Source: Prolixibacteraceae bacterium (GTDB lineage Bacteria > Bacteroidota > Bacteroidia > Bacteroidales > Prolixibacteraceae). Taken from it: a stretch of 64,000 nucleotides of DNA. The DNA lies in contig JANXYV010000126.1 in the NCBI GenBank assembly GCA_025355875.1, positions 1-64,000 of the forward strand, read 5' to 3'. The notes beneath the pieces are model-generated. The model worked only from the letters and a program-made list of their open reading frames with translations, made no database searches and was not told where the DNA came from. Made by a program: the position numbers and the translations under genes. Positions 25,270-34,293 of this stretch are shown in pieces (position 1 is the stretch's first letter; every line of letters starts with the position of its first letter).

Positions 25270-26547
25270 TTAAGGATGTTTGTATTTTCCTCGGTACTCT
25301 CTTTTGAGCAGCGACGTGGCCGTTTTGTTATCAATGATTTCGTTTTTGGTACTATCCCATTTAACCAGCGATCCGGTATAATAGGAGATCATGGCCAGTT
25401 GTACCGTAGCAGTTGACCGGAAAGCATCTTCAGGAGTGCAGGCAATCAGCTTTTGATCTTTATTTTTTACTGCATTCAGAAAATTTTCGACATGTTTTTC
25501 CTGCATTCCTTTGGTCGGAATGGGCAATTCTTCTTTTTTTCCTTCTTTGCCGGAATGATAAAGTGTGATTTTTGAATCCTCTGCGAAAAGCGAAGCTTTT
25601 TCTCCGTGGAAAATGATTCCGTTGTTCAGTTCTTTATTTGGATCGCCGGTTCCCCAAAGGCGATGCTGCCAAACTACCGGCGCTTTTTTGAAAGCCATAT
25701 TTGCAGTCAGCGTATCAGGAGTGGTAATTTTGTCGTTAAGTGCAAAGATTCCACCTTTGGAATAAAATTCCTCAGGCATCGATTCACCCATGATCCGACG
25801 AATAATGTCGATGTGATGGATTCCCCAGTCAACCAGATGGCCATTGCCATATTGTTTCTCAAGTCGCCATGCTTTGTGACCAATGCTGGGCCGGTATTCC
25901 AGTTTTGGCGCCGGACCACACCAGGCTTCCCAGTCGAGTGCAGCAGGAGGCGGCTGAATGGTTGAATCCATCAATATCGGATTGTAATGGATTTGTGCGT
26001 CAATTTGGTATACATTTCCTATGGTTCCATCTTCAATTAATTGTTTCGTTTTCTGGAATGCTTCGCTCTGCCGGCGTTGAAAGCCAATCTGTACAATATT
26101 GCCGGCTTTTTTGGCTGCATTCACCATGGCCAGACCTTCAGTGATATCATAAGCCAATGGTTTTTCGCAATAAATATCCAGGCCTTTTTCACAGGCTGCA
26201 ATAAACTGAAGTGCATGCCAATGTGGGGGTGTGCCTATAAAAACAGCCTCCAGACCTTTCATGTCAATAAATTCCTGGTAATTTTTAAACGTTTGAGGTT
26301 TTGTTCCCTGAAGTTTAAATAGCTCGTCGGCACTATCTTTTAAATGATCTGAATCTACATCGCAAATGCCGATTACTTCAACTCCGCCAATCGATAAGGC
26401 TGCTTTGGTGATGACCATCCCATACCAGCCGGCGCCAATTAATCCGATTTTTAGCTTTTTATCGTCTGCAAAACCTGGAATGTAGAATGTGGAAACAAGT
26501 CCGGCCGATCCAACTGATGCTGTTTTAATGAAATCCCTTCTTTCCAT
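25270..26547 (-). CDS. Gfo/Idh/MocA family oxidoreductase with Tat-like leader
   Basis: 425 residues. The N-terminus MERRDFIKTASVGSAGLVSTF carries the twin-arginine motif RRDFIK, so export in folded form with bound NAD(P) is likely. The Rossmann fingerprint GLIGAGWYG follows near residue 35. CEKPLAYDI is the conserved EKP motif with the catalytic lysine, and WGIHHIDIIRRIMG holds the C-terminal-domain histidine. Exported members of this family in Bacteroidota often use a tightly bound cofactor to process sugars, as in GH109. Its neighbours are the lipoprotein glycosidase-like gene and an Fe-ADH in the same cluster. Substrate unknown. Confidence 0.85.
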   Translation of the reverse strand: MERRDFIKTASVGSAGLVSTFYIPGFADDKKLKIGLIGAGWYGMVITKAALSIGGVEVIGICDVDSDHLKDSADELFKLQGTKPQTFKNYQEFIDMKGLEAVFIGTPPHWHALQFIAACEKGLDIYCEKPLAYDITEGLAMVNAAKKAGNIVQIGFQRRQSEAFQKTKQLIEDGTIGNVYQIDAQIHYNPILMDSTIQPPPAALDWEAWCGPAPKLEYRPSIGHKAWRLEKQYGNGHLVDWGIHHIDIIRRIMGESMPEEFYSKGGIFALNDKITTPDTLTANMAFKKAPVVWQHRLWGTGDPNKELNNGIIFHGEKASLFAEDSKITLYHSGKEGKKEELPIPTKGMQEKHVENFLNAVKNKDQKLIACTPEDAFRSTATVQLAMISYYTGSLVKWDSTKNEIIDNKTATSLLKREYRGKYKHP

Positions 26548-26646
26548 GGCTCTGAATGTTAATTTGTTAGTTTAAATGATGATCTATGATAAAGAAACAA
26601 TAGTTTTATGAGATTTCCATATTTGCCCAGCTTTTTTTACGACAAA

Positions 26647-27822
26647 TTAGTATAATCGATTCGTCAAAATCTCTTTCAAATCTGGAGTTGAAAGCTTTAC
26701 CGGATTATATTTATTCGATGTTTGTTCAGCGATTCTATCCAAATCAGAAAGAGAAATTCCATATTCCGAAAGCCGAGGAATGATAAGTTCTTCGGTCATT
26801 TGAAACAAGGAATCGATCAGGGATTTCGCGAAATATGCATCAATACCATTCTTCTTCTTCGAAAGGATTCGGCCCACGGTCGCATATTTATTCAGGAAAT
26901 ATTTTTCATTCAGGGAATTGGAAAGCTTTTCAAGGGTTAACCGGTTCGTTTCAGCCATCAGCGTGCCACAAACCACGCCGTGCGGAATAGCAAATTTCGA
27001 TCCGATGGAAGAGGCAAATCCATGGATGGTCCCCACGCCTGCATTGGCCAGGGTAATTCCTGAAAGCCAGGCAGCATAAGCCATTTTCGATCGGTTTTGA
27101 ATATCATTTGGATTATCCTTCACCAAATGAACCAGTGACTGATTAATATGACTGATTCCATCCAGGGCCAGGGCATCCGTCATTGGATTGGCTTCCGTTG
27201 AAAGATAAGATTCGAGCAATTGGGTAAAGGCGTCCATCCCACTGCAGGCCGTCTGCTGAACTGGGCAATTCAGCATCAGTTCCGGATCAATCAGAGCTAA
27301 ATCGGGAATATAATTCGAATGACGCAAGGAACTTTTAAAACCATTCGTACCAATTTCGGTGATCACCGCATTTTTGGTGGCCTCGCTGCCAGTTCCTGAA
27401 GTGGTTGGAATGGCGATAAACGGAATTTTTGTTCCCGGTGGAGTTTGGGTTCCAACTATTTCAAGGTAAGTTGTTATTTTTTCAGGACTAACCAGCATGG
27501 CAGAGATGGCCTTTCCGGCATCGATCACACTTCCACCACCAATCGCAATTACCACATCCGGTTTGGAAGATTTAAACTGTTCGACGGACCGGTCAATATC
27601 GGCTGGCGAAGGTTCATTCCTGATTTGAACCAATGACCATTGAATTCCTTTGTTTTTAAGCCTTTCGAAAAGCTGAGCTGCCTGACTGGTTTCCAAAAAT
27701 GAACGAAAACCGGTAACAATGAGCACATGGTTGCCAAACCTTGGCACAATATCCGGAAGAACCGATATTTTCCCCGGCCCGAAAATCAATTCAGGAATTC
27801 GTGCTAACAAGAAGCTTTTCAT
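26647..27822 (-). CDS. iron-containing alcohol dehydrogenase
   Basis: 391 residues of the Fe-ADH family (type III), reducing an aldehyde such as lactaldehyde with NAD(P)H or the reverse. The NAD-binding GGGSVIDAGKAISAM is near residues 95-110. Metal-site residues are expected in SGMDAFTQLLESYLS, GTIHGFASSIGSKFAIPHGVVCG and the intervening region, with His residues present in GTIHGFA and IPHG. The start at 27822 gives MKSFLLARIPELIFGPGKISVLP, a normal family N-terminus. It lies in the sugar cluster upstream of the Gfo/Idh gene and may handle an aldehyde from deoxy-sugar breakdown. Confidence 0.88.
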   Translation of the reverse strand: MKSFLLARIPELIFGPGKISVLPDIVPRFGNHVLIVTGFRSFLETSQAAQLFERLKNKGIQWSLVQIRNEPSPADIDRSVEQFKSSKPDVVIAIGGGSVIDAGKAISAMLVSPEKITTYLEIVGTQTPPGTKIPFIAIPTTSGTGSEATKNAVITEIGTNGFKSSLRHSNYIPDLALIDPELMLNCPVQQTACSGMDAFTQLLESYLSTEANPMTDALALDGISHINQSLVHLVKDNPNDIQNRSKMAYAAWLSGITLANAGVGTIHGFASSIGSKFAIPHGVVCGTLMAETNRLTLEKLSNSLNEKYFLNKYATVGRILSKKKNGIDAYFAKSLIDSLFQMTEELIIPRLSEYGISLSDLDRIAEQTSNKYNPVKLSTPDLKEILTNRLY

Positions 27823-27868
27823 AAGTGTCCGTTTTTATCCGACGGGTCATCCATCTTTTCTGTTGGGA

Positions 27869-27907
27869 GTTACGGGTTAAGTGTTCCGATATCGTGTAAC
27901 CCGTAAC
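27869..27907. repeat. GTTACGGGTTA inverted repeat
   Basis: 11-base arms at 27869-27879 and 27897-27907 with a 17-base loop, plus one extra CCGTAAC unit to 27914. It lies between the ABM and Fe-ADH genes. No T tract follows on the minus strand, so it is a repeat, not a clear terminator. Confidence 0.55.
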
Positions 27908-27920
27908 CCGTAACATTTTT

Positions 27921-28214
27921 TTACCATGCTAGAATGTTGTATTTGTCGCCTTTCCGAGGCTGTGCCATCATGGAAGCCACCGTGTCGCGCCACTTCTGGT
28001 AATGAGCAGTTTCTTTATGTGCGGCAGCCGACTGTTCGTCGGTGTATGCTTCATATAGCATAAACTTGCAGGGATCAGACGCATCCTGACAAACATCAAA
28101 ACGCAGGTTTCCTTCTTCTTTGCAGGAGTGCAGATGATTTTCGATGGAAGCAGCTTTGAACTCTTCCACATTTTCAGGTTTTACCCAAACATGAACGCAG
28201 GTTAAAATTGCCAT
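27921..28214 (-). CDS. ABM-domain protein (putative quinol monooxygenase, LsrG-like)
   Basis: 97 residues, a single antibiotic-biosynthesis-monooxygenase domain with ferredoxin-like fold. Landmarks are VHVWVKPENVEEFKAASIENHLHS, EGNLRFDVCQDASDPCKFMLYEAYTDEQSAAAHKETAHYQKW and the C-terminal KGDKYNIL. The His-rich AAHKETAHYQKW helix is typical. Family members either oxidise quinols without cofactor or isomerise small sugar-like molecules (LsrG). Being within a sugar-catabolic cluster 98 bases from the Fe-ADH gene favours the second kind of role. Specific substrate unknown. Confidence 0.82.
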   Translation of the reverse strand: MAILTCVHVWVKPENVEEFKAASIENHLHSCKEEGNLRFDVCQDASDPCKFMLYEAYTDEQSAAAHKETAHYQKWRDTVASMMAQPRKGDKYNILAW

Positions 28215-28287
28215 AGTAGGATCATTTTAATTGAGAAGCCAAAATAAAGATAATTAGTCAAAGATGTCGCAGTATTTTATTCCTGTA

Positions 28288-30417
28288 TCATCTTTTATTC
28301 CTGACAATTTCAAACAAAGCGCCATCGTAATTTTTGTCCAGTTTCACCACAAAACCTTTTTCAGCCAATTCCCTTCCGGTCATCTCGGCAATTTCTTTTC
28401 CTTCAGGAGCCGATAAAATCCGGTAATCTGTTGCTGGATCAAGCATTTGAACGCTGACCTGTCGCTGGGTCTCTTTGGCTCCCTGTTTGAAAACACCCAC
28501 AATTCCGCCTGAATGGGTTTCAGAATTGATGCGCTGGAATCCATCCCAACTGCCTTCCTGGGGTTCGCCAAAACCGGACAGATCCTGGCGGAACGTCATG
28601 AAATCGTGATTTTTCTGAGCCGATTTCAGCCAGTCTGCCCATTTTTTGATGGTTGCCCGTTGTTCAGCAGAAAGCAGCCTCGGATCGCCCAGTACGATTG
28701 GTAGGGAACCTGCCAATGATTTCAGTGAAAAAAGGAAATCAGGATCATCCAGGCGCTGATTTCCAATCACCATGGCCGTTGCCGGAATAATTGGTGAACG
28801 CCACCATGACATCTGTCTCACACGCAAAGAACCCAATGGTGCTTTCTCGCAAAAATTTGCCAGCCAGTTACCTTCGGCATGTTTACACATATCCAGGTCA
28901 ATCAGCTGCAAGGCACCCATGGTTTCAAAGGTGCAATCGATGAAAAGGTTTGGTGCTTCTTTGTGCAGTTCATCGAAAAGTTGCCAGGTGGACTGATACA
29001 TTTCGAGCATCGATTCGTTCCGGTCTTTGTGATAATGATTTTTTGCATGACATCCTGAACGGGTTTTGTCGGTGGTATAGGCACCGGTAACTGCTGCAAA
29101 ATCGCCCTTGATATACTCCAGCCCATTTTCTTTGACCAGTTTCAGGATGACGCCCTTGATGTAATCTTTCCAGGCAGTAGTCATGCACATCGAATAGGTT
29201 TCCCAGTTGTACATTTTATTATCGTCGGCATGCAGACTGACCGGCGAACCATCTGCTTTGCGCACACACCATTCAGGATGATTCTTATAAACTTTACTTA
29301 TCGATTCGGCTGAAGCCAGACTGATCCATAAGCCCGGTTTCATCCCCTTCGATTTGATGTAGTCGAAAACCGGCTTCAGGCCATTCGGAAATTTTTCTTT
29401 ATTGATGCCCCAGTCGCCATACGAATCCTGCCAGCCGTCGTCGATTACAAATTCCTCTATGCCACATTCGGCGGCCGCATCAACCAGTTCGTAAATCATT
29501 TTTTCATTGATTTTGTGCCAGAACGGTTCCCAGGTATTGTACACAAAAACCGGTTTCTTCGGAATTTTATTCAGTTGGATTCCAAGATGTTTCCGGATGA
29601 AATCGTTCACAGCCCCATTCAGGATATCCGAAGGATTATCCGAATTGGCATAAATTCCGGTGAAAACCCAAGTACTTTCCCAGGTTGAGCCTGGCCGGAT
29701 CCATTGCCTGAATCCAAAATTCTGATCTTTATGCGTCAATCCAATGGTCAACAGATTGTGGTCAAGAAAAGCGGTGGTTCGCTTCATTACGCCGGGGGCT
29801 TCGTTTCCAAGAACCACTCCCCGCCGGTTATTGGCTTCGTGAACCACCACCACAGGATCGTAAGCATTTCCGATGAATTGACTCAGGGATTTCTGCCGGG
29901 CGTAATCGTGCATCACCCAGCTTTCGGTACCCACATCCGAACCATCAAAGCGAAGGCATTCCACATCGAGTGATTCGAGATTCATTTCGGTCATCGACTG
30001 GTTGGTAAAACTGATTTTCTTCCGGATGAAGGGCAGATTGGGATAAAGAAGATAGGTAATTCCAATTTGCAGTTTGGTTTTTGAATTGACAAGTATTACC
30101 AGTGCACCGTTTCCTTGCAGCTGATCGGATGCTTCCTTAATTGAGATCAACTTCCAGGAATCCGCTCCGGTGAACTTTTTACCATCAAGTAAAAATGCAA
30201 ATTCTTCTGAACCAGGAATCAGGAATTCCTGATTGACGCCGATGAGTTTTAAACTGGTTGCAACAAATCCTTTTTGGCCAGGATCTATTTTAATGACCTT
30301 TTTCACCACTCTATTATCGAGCGACAGCGATTGATTGTCCCAACTGGCAAATTTCTGGGCGAAGGATGTTGAACACTGAAGAACAAAAAAAAGTAATATC
30401 AGAGGTTTAATTTTCAT
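28288..30417 (-). CDS. secreted GH36-like alpha-galactosidase family protein
   Basis: 709 residues from the start at 30417, selected because it begins the signal peptide MKIKPLILLFFVLQCSTSFAQ; the frame continues to 30534 without a plausible start region. An N-terminal beta-sandwich is followed by a melibiase-type barrel: EEFVIDDGWQDSYGDWGIN, GMKPGLWISLASAES, and the presumed nucleophile region LEYIKGDFAAVTGAY. The acid/base region looks like IDCTFETMGALQLIDLDM, not the SSGGGRFD of classical GH36, so specificity may differ from alpha-galactosidase. It is the most upstream intact gene of the cluster, next to the LacI remnant. Confidence 0.78.
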   Translation of the reverse strand: MKIKPLILLFFVLQCSTSFAQKFASWDNQSLSLDNRVVKKVIKIDPGQKGFVATSLKLIGVNQEFLIPGSEEFAFLLDGKKFTGADSWKLISIKEASDQLQGNGALVILVNSKTKLQIGITYLLYPNLPFIRKKISFTNQSMTEMNLESLDVECLRFDGSDVGTESWVMHDYARQKSLSQFIGNAYDPVVVVHEANNRRGVVLGNEAPGVMKRTTAFLDHNLLTIGLTHKDQNFGFRQWIRPGSTWESTWVFTGIYANSDNPSDILNGAVNDFIRKHLGIQLNKIPKKPVFVYNTWEPFWHKINEKMIYELVDAAAECGIEEFVIDDGWQDSYGDWGINKEKFPNGLKPVFDYIKSKGMKPGLWISLASAESISKVYKNHPEWCVRKADGSPVSLHADDNKMYNWETYSMCMTTAWKDYIKGVILKLVKENGLEYIKGDFAAVTGAYTTDKTRSGCHAKNHYHKDRNESMLEMYQSTWQLFDELHKEAPNLFIDCTFETMGALQLIDLDMCKHAEGNWLANFCEKAPLGSLRVRQMSWWRSPIIPATAMVIGNQRLDDPDFLFSLKSLAGSLPIVLGDPRLLSAEQRATIKKWADWLKSAQKNHDFMTFRQDLSGFGEPQEGSWDGFQRINSETHSGGIVGVFKQGAKETQRQVSVQMLDPATDYRILSAPEGKEIAEMTGRELAEKGFVVKLDKNYDGALFEIVRNKR

Positions 30418-30500
30418 GATGAATGGTTTATTTATCGGAATATCAGGCTTCAACGTATTCTTGGATTTATACCTCAAGATAAGAAAAAACTTCGAGCCGA

Positions 30501-30768
30501 TTAACGATTGAATACAGTATATTTCAGAAACCATTCCGGAAAAAACGGATTCGAAAGATCAGGGAAAAGTATCCCAATAGAATAGGAACGGTTGGTACGC
30601 ATTCCTTTGGCAAACATGTTTGGGCGATAATTCACCTCTTGCATGACTTCCAGGATGCGATTGCGGCTTTTAGGAAACATAGCCTTTGCCGGAAACAACC
30701 CGGGAAACAGTTGATTTAGATACGCCGGCAACTTTTGCAATGTCGTTGATATTCACGTCAGGAAAGTT
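30501..30768 (-). pseudogene. LacI-family regulator, frameshifted and truncated
   Basis: The minus strand first encodes a LacI helix-turn-helix (NINDIAKVAGVSKSTVSRVV, then SGKGYVS) from about a GTG at 30754-30756, and then hits a TAA at 30670-30672. In another frame the protein resumes exactly where it left off (KSRNRILEVMQEVNYRPN, then MFAKGMRTNRSYSIGILFPDLSNPFF) until normal homology ends and an unrelated tail stops at 30501. So there is one frameshift plus loss of almost the whole sugar-binding domain. The gene cannot give a working repressor. It once lay between its own operator and the GH36-like gene, so it was probably the local regulator of this cluster. Confidence 0.85.
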
Positions 30769-30788
30769 TTGGTTAAGTTGGTTTAGGT

Positions 30789-30808
30789 CTATGGGAACGT
30801 TCCCATAG
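30789..30808 (-). promoter_or_regulatory. LacI-family operator palindrome
   Basis: CTATGGGAACGTTCCCATAG is a perfect 20-bp palindrome with the central CG of LacI-type operators (compare GGGAACGTTCCC-like sites). It lies about 33 bases upstream of the LacI remnant's GTG and directly after a weak -7 box (TGCATTTG on the minus strand, 30809-30816, with TTG 22 bases farther up), a position where bound repressor blocks initiation. Confidence 0.75.
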
Positions 30809-30907
30809 CAAATGCATAACTTTCAACTGATTTTTGTTCAATCCAATACTAATTTGAATTCAATCCAAATAAAATGTGTGTGAAAAGCAGATTTGAAGAG
30901 ATCGAAG

Positions 30908-32728
30908 CTAAAACATCTGCATGCTGTGTAGCCGCTTATATTTTCCATCGAGGGCGATGAGTTCGTCGTGTGTTCCTCGTTCAACGATTTCGCCTTCGTG
31001 GAAAACACAAATCAAATCTGCATTCCTGACCGTTGATAAGCGGTGTGCAATAACCACCGATGTACGGTTTTTCATCAGATTTTCAAGGGCATCCTGAACC
31101 AGACGTTCCGATTCGGTATCCAAAGCTGAGGTAGCCTCATCCAGAATAAGAACCGGTGGATTTTTGAGGATCGCTCTTGCAATACTAAGCCGCTGGCGCT
31201 GACCGCCGGAAAGTTTGCTTCCACGGTCACCAATTATTGTGTCATAGCCATGTTCAGTTTCGATGATAAAATCGTGTGCGTTGGCCACTTTGGCGGCAGC
31301 AATTACTTCTGGCATGGAAGTATTCTCAACACCAAAAGCTATATTATTGAAAATGCTGTCGTTAAACAAAATGGCTTCCTGGTTTACATTTCCCATCAGG
31401 TCGCGCAAATCGTGAAGTTTAAGCTCGCGGAGATCAACGCCATCAATCAGGATCTGGCCACCGATCACATCGTAGAATCGCGGCAGAAGATCAACAAATG
31501 TCGTTTTTCCGCTTCCGGATTGTCCTACCAAAGCAATTGTTTTTCCCTTTTCGATGGTCAGCGAAACATCATTCAGGACAATTTTTTCATCATAGGCAAA
31601 AGTCACATTCCGGTATTCAATTTTGTCGTTCAACGTGCTGACCGGTTTGGCATCCGGAGCCTGTGGAATGGTCACGTCAGCCATCAGGATTTTGTCGATC
31701 CGATCCATCGAAGCCAGACCTTTTTGAATGCTGTATAAGGCGGTAGTAAAGGCTTTTGCAGGATTGATTATCTGGTAAAATATTCCGAGATAAATGATAA
31801 AAACAGGGCCTGAAAGTGAGTTGGTTTTGTTCAGAATCAAGGTTCCGCCATACCAAACAACAATGATGATCACAATGGTTCCTATCAGCTCGCTTAATGG
31901 ATGAGCTAATTCCCGCTGTCTCATCAGGCGGTTCATGATCGATTTATAGTCGTGAAGTTCGGAATTAAATCGTGCATTCATTTTCTTTTCAGCATTGAAA
32001 GCCTTGATGATACGGAGCCCGCCAAGAGTTTCCTCTACCACCGTGAGGATCATGCCCATTTTATCCTGGCCTTCGCGCGAAACTTTTTTCAATGACTGTC
32101 CAACCCGGCCAATGATGTAGCCAGCCACCGGAAGTACCAGGAAAATGAAAAGTGTCATGCTGGGACTCATGATCAGCATCGAAATTAGTAATACGAGAAT
32201 GATGATTGGATTCTTCAGGAACATGTCGAGCGACGACATGATTGAGTTTTCGACTTCGGTGACATCACCGGTAATGCGGGAAATAATGTCTCCCTTGCGT
32301 TCTTCTGAAAAAAATGGAAATGCCAGCTTAAGGATCTTGCTGAAAATCTGTTCACGCATGTCTTTAACCACGCCGTTTCGGATATAAACGGCTTCAAATG
32401 CGCCCAGATAAGCAAAACCGACTTTTAGAAAGGTTGTAAAAATGACAAAGAAACCGACTAATAAAAGAGCCATAGCTGCTCCATTGGCGTCCTTGAAGAT
32501 GGTAATATAATAGTACAAATTGTGCTTGACGGCATCCAGATTCATGGCCCAGGGTACAATATCATGCACATCTTTCGACATTCCGAACAGGATTTCCAGA
32601 ATCGGACTCATCAAAGCCATGGAGAACACAGTGAATATGGCCGACAGCAGGTTGAATAGGAAATTGAGCAACAACTGTTTTTTATATGGAGGGATAAACC
32701 GACGTAAAATCTTAAAGAAATCTTTCAT
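30908..32728 (-). CDS. ABC transporter, fused permease and ATPase (MsbA-like)
   Basis: 606 residues. An N-terminal six-helix exporter domain (about 1-325; for example LLNFLFNLLSAIFTVFSMALMSPIL and LVGFFVIFTTFLKVGFAYLG) is joined to an ATPase domain with Walker A GQSGSGKTTF, signature KLSGGQRQRLSIARAIL, Walker B VLILDEATSALD and the switch IAHRLST. This half-transporter architecture exports lipids, lipid-linked sugars or drugs as a homodimer in the inner membrane. It lies upstream of the LacI remnant in the same direction; 68 bases separate it from purB. Confidence 0.92.
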   Translation of the reverse strand: MKDFFKILRRFIPPYKKQLLLNFLFNLLSAIFTVFSMALMSPILEILFGMSKDVHDIVPWAMNLDAVKHNLYYYITIFKDANGAAMALLLVGFFVIFTTFLKVGFAYLGAFEAVYIRNGVVKDMREQIFSKILKLAFPFFSEERKGDIISRITGDVTEVENSIMSSLDMFLKNPIIILVLLISMLIMSPSMTLFIFLVLPVAGYIIGRVGQSLKKVSREGQDKMGMILTVVEETLGGLRIIKAFNAEKKMNARFNSELHDYKSIMNRLMRQRELAHPLSELIGTIVIIIVVWYGGTLILNKTNSLSGPVFIIYLGIFYQIINPAKAFTTALYSIQKGLASMDRIDKILMADVTIPQAPDAKPVSTLNDKIEYRNVTFAYDEKIVLNDVSLTIEKGKTIALVGQSGSGKTTFVDLLPRFYDVIGGQILIDGVDLRELKLHDLRDLMGNVNQEAILFNDSIFNNIAFGVENTSMPEVIAAAKVANAHDFIIETEHGYDTIIGDRGSKLSGGQRQRLSIARAILKNPPVLILDEATSALDTESERLVQDALENLMKNRTSVVIAHRLSTVRNADLICVFHEGEIVERGTHDELIALDGKYKRLHSMQMF

Positions 32729-32796
32729 TGAAACGTAAAATGATCAGTAGAATTAACTGCATTTAAAACTCTAAACGGTAGATATTTATTGTATTT

Positions 32797-34143
32797 CTAA
32801 AAGATACCGGTGTAATTTTGTGGAGTAATCTTTTTTAATTCAGTTTTCAGCGATTCCGAGATGTCAAGAGAATCAATAAACTCATGAATTACCTGCTGAT
32901 CAATCTTTCGGTTGACTCGGGTAAGATTCCGAAGAGCTTCGTATGGATTCGGATAGCCTTCTCTTCGCAGAATGGTTTGAATGGCTTCAGCTACCACCGG
33001 CCAGTTTTTTTCGAGATCGGCATCTATAGCCACCGAATTCAACAACAACTTGTTCAAGCCTTTCTTGGTCGAATTGATCGAAATCAGCGTATGCGCAAAC
33101 GGAACACCAATATTCCGGAGAACAGTTGAATCGGTAAGATCGCGCTGCAACCGGGACACCGGAAGTTTGGCAGACAAATGTTCTAATATCGCATTAGCCA
33201 TGCCAATATTTCCTTCTGAATTTTCAAAGTCAATAGGATTCACTTTATGCGGCATGGCCGACGAACCAACTTCACCTGCCTTGATTTTTTGCTTGAAGTA
33301 TTCCATCGAAATATAGGTCCACATATCGCGGTCCAGATCCAGAATGATATTGTTGATACGTTTCATTGCATCGAAAATAGCAGCGTGGTTGTCGTAATTG
33401 GCAATCTGAGTGGTGAACTGAGCACGTTCGAGACCGAGGTATTTTTTTAGGAAATGATTGCCAAATGCTTTCCAGCTTATTTCCGGATAGGCAACGTGAT
33501 GCGCGTTGAAATTTCCGGTTGCACCGCCAAATTTCGCGTCGCACGAAATCGTTTTCAATTGATCGAGCTGGCCTTTGATCCGTTCAGAAAATACCCGGAT
33601 TTCCTTGCCCAGATTCGTTGGAGAAGCTGGCTGTCCGTGGGTTTTGGCCAGCATCGGAATGGTTTTCCACTCATCGGCCAATTCTTCCAGTTTGTCAACC
33701 AGATCGTTTATCGCCGGAAAGTATTCGTTATCCAGAGCATCATGAATGGATTTTGGAACTGCCGTATTGTTGATGTCCTGTGAAGTCAGTCCGAAATGGA
33801 TAAACTCCTTGAAAGCCTGAAGATTGAGTTTGTCGAATTCTTCTTTCAGGAAATATTCCACCGCCTTTACATCGTGATTGGTTATCTTTTCGATGTCTTT
33901 CACGCGCTGCGCATCTTCCAGCGAAAAGTTGGTGACGATTTGCCGCAAAGCACCAAAACCTTTTTTGTCAAAAGTTGAAAGTTGGGGCAAGGGCAATTCG
34001 CACAAAGCGATAAAGTATTCCACTTCAACCAAAACGCGGTACCGGATGAGTGCAAATTCAGAAAAATACAGCTGAAGATTTTCGACTTTTGAGCGGTAGC
34101 GGCCGTCGATGGGAGATATTGCGGTAAGTAAATTCAATTCCAT
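32797..34143 (-). CDS. purB: adenylosuccinate lyase
   Basis: 448 residues. Cleaves adenylosuccinate to AMP and SAICAR to AICAR, both with fumarate release, in purine synthesis. The fumarase/aspartase signature is GSSAMPHKVNPIDFENSEGN, and the N-terminal LTAISPIDGRYRSKVENLQLYFSEFALIRYRV and the FIHFGLTSQDINNTAVP and KTHGQPASPTNLGKEI segments are those of the E. coli-type PurB. Length is as expected. It is divergent from the lipocalin gene. A TAACTTTA near its 5' side is one base off a -7 box. Confidence 0.95.
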   Translation of the reverse strand: MELNLLTAISPIDGRYRSKVENLQLYFSEFALIRYRVLVEVEYFIALCELPLPQLSTFDKKGFGALRQIVTNFSLEDAQRVKDIEKITNHDVKAVEYFLKEEFDKLNLQAFKEFIHFGLTSQDINNTAVPKSIHDALDNEYFPAINDLVDKLEELADEWKTIPMLAKTHGQPASPTNLGKEIRVFSERIKGQLDQLKTISCDAKFGGATGNFNAHHVAYPEISWKAFGNHFLKKYLGLERAQFTTQIANYDNHAAIFDAMKRINNIILDLDRDMWTYISMEYFKQKIKAGEVGSSAMPHKVNPIDFENSEGNIGMANAILEHLSAKLPVSRLQRDLTDSTVLRNIGVPFAHTLISINSTKKGLNKLLLNSVAIDADLEKNWPVVAEAIQTILRREGYPNPYEALRNLTRVNRKIDQQVIHEFIDSLDISESLKTELKKITPQNYTGIF

Positions 34144-34262
34144 GATTTGATTTTTTCAAGTGGTAAAGTTAGGAATTTTTTGAACCTGTTCTGATAAATC
34201 CCTTTATGGTGATTTGAACAGGTAATTATTTAATAAAACTGATTTATGAGACGTAATTTCAG

Positions 34263-34270
34263 TAAATTTG
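34263..34270 (+). promoter_or_regulatory. -7 element upstream of the lipocalin gene
   Basis: TAAATTTG is a perfect TAnnTTTG match 23 bases before the ATG at 34294. No convincing -33 TTTG is present. It lies inside the frame that continues to 34246, supporting the later start. Confidence 0.4.
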
Positions 34271-34293
34271 AAGAACCTAAAACAAATCTGGTT

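Noticed and set aside
27869-27914. Terminator between Fe-ADH and ABM genes
   Set aside because: The stem has no U-tract on either strand and is made of repeated GTAACCC words.
34184-34223. ACCTGTTC/GAACAGGT inverted repeat between purB and the lipocalin gene
   Set aside because: Only 8-base arms 24 bases apart, no promoter overlap of the kind seen at deoC; could be chance.
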